Positions 62,270 through 64,000 of a DNA stretch of 64,000 bases are shown here, piece by piece. Position numbers and translations under genes: made by a program. The notes below the pieces were generated by a model. That model worked only from the letters and a program-made list of their open reading frames with translations. It was not told the DNA's origin and made no database searches. Origin of the DNA: Liolophura sinensis (Eukaryota; Mollusca; Polyplacophora; Chitonida; Chitonidae); assembly GCF_032854445.1 (NCBI RefSeq), contig NW_027017953.1:1306501-1370500 (forward strand), written 5' to 3'. Positions within the stretch are counted from its first letter, which is position 1, and each line of letters begins with the position of its first letter.

Positions 62270-64000
62270 GGTTCAGGGTAAACTGGGTAGCAGTTTAGGT
62301 TACTGGTGTCGCTTTCCGTCAAAACATAGTGGACACCTGCCCAGTTTAGGTTACTGGTGTCGCTTTCCGTCAAAACATAGTGGACACCTGCCCAGTTTAG
62401 GTTACTGGTGTCGCTTTCCGTCAAAACATAGTGGACACCTGCCCAGTTTAGGTTACTGGTGTCGCTTTCCCTCAAAACTCGATAGCAGTTTAAGTTAATG
62501 GTGTCGCTTTCCGTCAAAACATAGTGGACACCTGCCCAGTTTATGCTTCTAGTGTCGCTTTTCGTCGAAACATAGTGGACACCTGCCCAGTTTATGCTCC
62601 TAGTGTCGCTTTCCGTCAAAACATAGTGAACACCTGCCCAGTTTAGGTTACTGGTATCGCTTTCCGTCAAAACATAGTGGACACCTGCCCAGTTTAGGTT
62701 ACTGGTGTCGCTTTCCCTCAAAACTCGATAGCAGTTTAAGTTAATGGTGTCGCTTTCAGTCAAAACATAGTGGACACCTGCCCAGTTTATGCTTCTAGTG
62801 TCGCTTTTCGTCAAAACATAGTGGACACCTGCCAACTTATGCTTCTAGTGTCGCTTTTCGTCAAAATATAGTGAACACCTGCCCAGTTTAGGTAACTGGT
62901 ATGGCTTTCGTTTAAAACATAGTATACACCTGTCCAGTTTAGGTTACTGGTGTCGCTTTCCCTCAAAACTCGATAGCAGTTTAAGTTAATGGTGTCGCTT
63001 TCCGTCAAAACATAGTGGACACCTGCCCAGTTTATGCTCCTAGTGTCGCTTTCCGTCAAAACATAGTGAACACCTGCCCAGTTTAGGTTACTGGTATCGC
63101 TTTCCGTCAAAACATAGTGGACACCTGCCCAGTTTAGGTTACTGGTGTCGCTTTCCCTCAAAACTCGATAGCAGTTTAAGTTAATGGTGTCGCTTTCCGT
63201 CAAAACATAGTGGACACCTGCCCAGTTTATGCTCCTAGTGTCGCTTTCCGTCAAAACATAGTGAACACCTGCCCAGTTTAGGTTACTGGTATCGCTTTCC
63301 GTCAAAACATAGTGGACACCTGCCCAGTTTAGGTTACTGGTGTCGCTTTCCCTCAAAACTCGATAGCAGTTTAAGTTAATGGTGTCGCTTTCCGTCAAAA
63401 CATAGTGGACACCTGCCCAGTTTATGCTTCTAGTGTCGCTTTTCGTCAAAACATAGTGGACACCTGCCAACTTATGCTTCTAGTGTCGCTTTTCGTCAAA
63501 ATATAGTGAACACCTGCCCAGTTTAGGTAAATGGTATGGCTTTCGTTTAAAACATAGTACACCTGTCCAGTTTAGGTTACTGGTGTCGCTTTCCCTCAAA
63601 ACTCGATAGCAGTTTAAGTTAATGGTGTCGCTTTCCGTCAAAACATAGTGAACACCTGCCCAGTTTAGGTAACTGGTATGACTTTCGTTTAAAACATAGT
63701 ATACACCTGTCCAGTTTAGGTTACTGGTGTCGCTTTCGTTCAGAACATAGTGAACACCTGCCCAGTTTAGGTTACTGGTGTCGCTTTCCATCAAAACATA
63801 CAGGACACCTGCCCAGGTTAGGTTAGTGGTTTCGCTTTCCGTCAAAACTCGATAGCAGTTTAGGTTACTGGTGTCACTTTGCCACAAAACTCGATAGCAG
63901 TTTAGATTACTGGTGTCGCTCGCCGTCAAAACATAGTGGACACCTGCCCAGTTTATGTTACTGGTGTCGCTTTCCTTCAAATCTCAATAGCAGTTTAGGT
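62270..64000. repeat. 51-bp array with higher-order structure, about 34 copies
   Basis: Unit GTTTAGGTTACTGGTGTCGC TTTCCGTCAAAACATAGTGG ACACCTGCCCA. A marker variant CTCAAAACTCGATAGCAG recurs at 62471, 62717, 62962, 63157, 63352 and 63595, giving higher-order units of about 195 or 245 bp. 51 bp is 17 codons, so minus-strand frames of 166-219 codons are by-products. It runs off the right edge. Confidence 0.94.

Noticed and set aside
62221-63980. Minus-strand frames of 166-219 codons
   Set aside because: 51-bp repeat by-products, broken by indels and without splice evidence.

Overview
The window is nuclear DNA from an animal, most likely a lophotrochozoan (a mollusc such as a bivalve or gastropod, or a brachiopod). 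It has intron-rich genes with GT-AG junctions, phase-1 EGF and fucolectin-type exons, a metazoan tandem-domain receptor tyrosine phosphatase, tRNA-derived SINEs ending in AATAAATAAATA tails, and very heavy minisatellite content. I see no bacterial genes and no CRISPR. The species call is inference.

Two related genes lie head to tail on the minus strand. Gene A (25490 down to 2926) appears complete, about 520 residues. It has a signal peptide, a 17-residue EGF-like exon, a two-exon fucolectin/F5-8C-like (FTP) domain, five EGF-like exons, a transmembrane helix and a short tail with Tyr-x-x-Val/Leu motifs. The tail contains an apparent frameshift. Gene B (61658 down to 32679, open at both ends) has the same kind of ectodomain: the second half of an FTP domain, eight EGF-like exons and a transmembrane helix. 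It then carries two intracellular PTP domains. D1 keeps all catalytic motifs I can check. D2 lacks the WPD Asp and has Lys for the P-loop Arg, so it looks like a pseudophosphatase. The exon lengths (68, 32, 50, 51, 53 codons) match between the genes, and a broken exon in A sits where B has an intact one. They are tandem paralogs with different cytoplasmic outputs.

Layout: 1-2545 minisatellites downstream of A. 2855-25490 gene A, with arrays in most introns, an internally deleted LTR element (3941-5096), SINEs and a decayed gag zinc-knuckle relic (12.44-12.70 kb). 25.5-32.6 kb is intergenic or 3' flank of B, with a long hairpin, a decayed reverse transcriptase, a SINE and a 21-bp array. 32.68-46.77 kb holds the PTP and transmembrane exons of B. 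49.1-61.7 kb holds its EGF/FTP exons among large arrays. 62.27-64.0 kb is a 51-bp array with higher-order structure.

The most unusual signal is that several arrays are amplified exon-intron junctions. A 53-bp array copies the end and splice donor of a PTP exon. A 42-bp array of about 90 copies copies the acceptor and start of an EGF exon. A 35-bp array of about 80 copies runs up to, and includes, the acceptor of an FTP exon. Two shorter arrays copy EGF exon ends with their donors. The long open frames inside these arrays are by-products of repeat units, not independent genes. I ran no alignment or search; all homology statements are from reading the translations.
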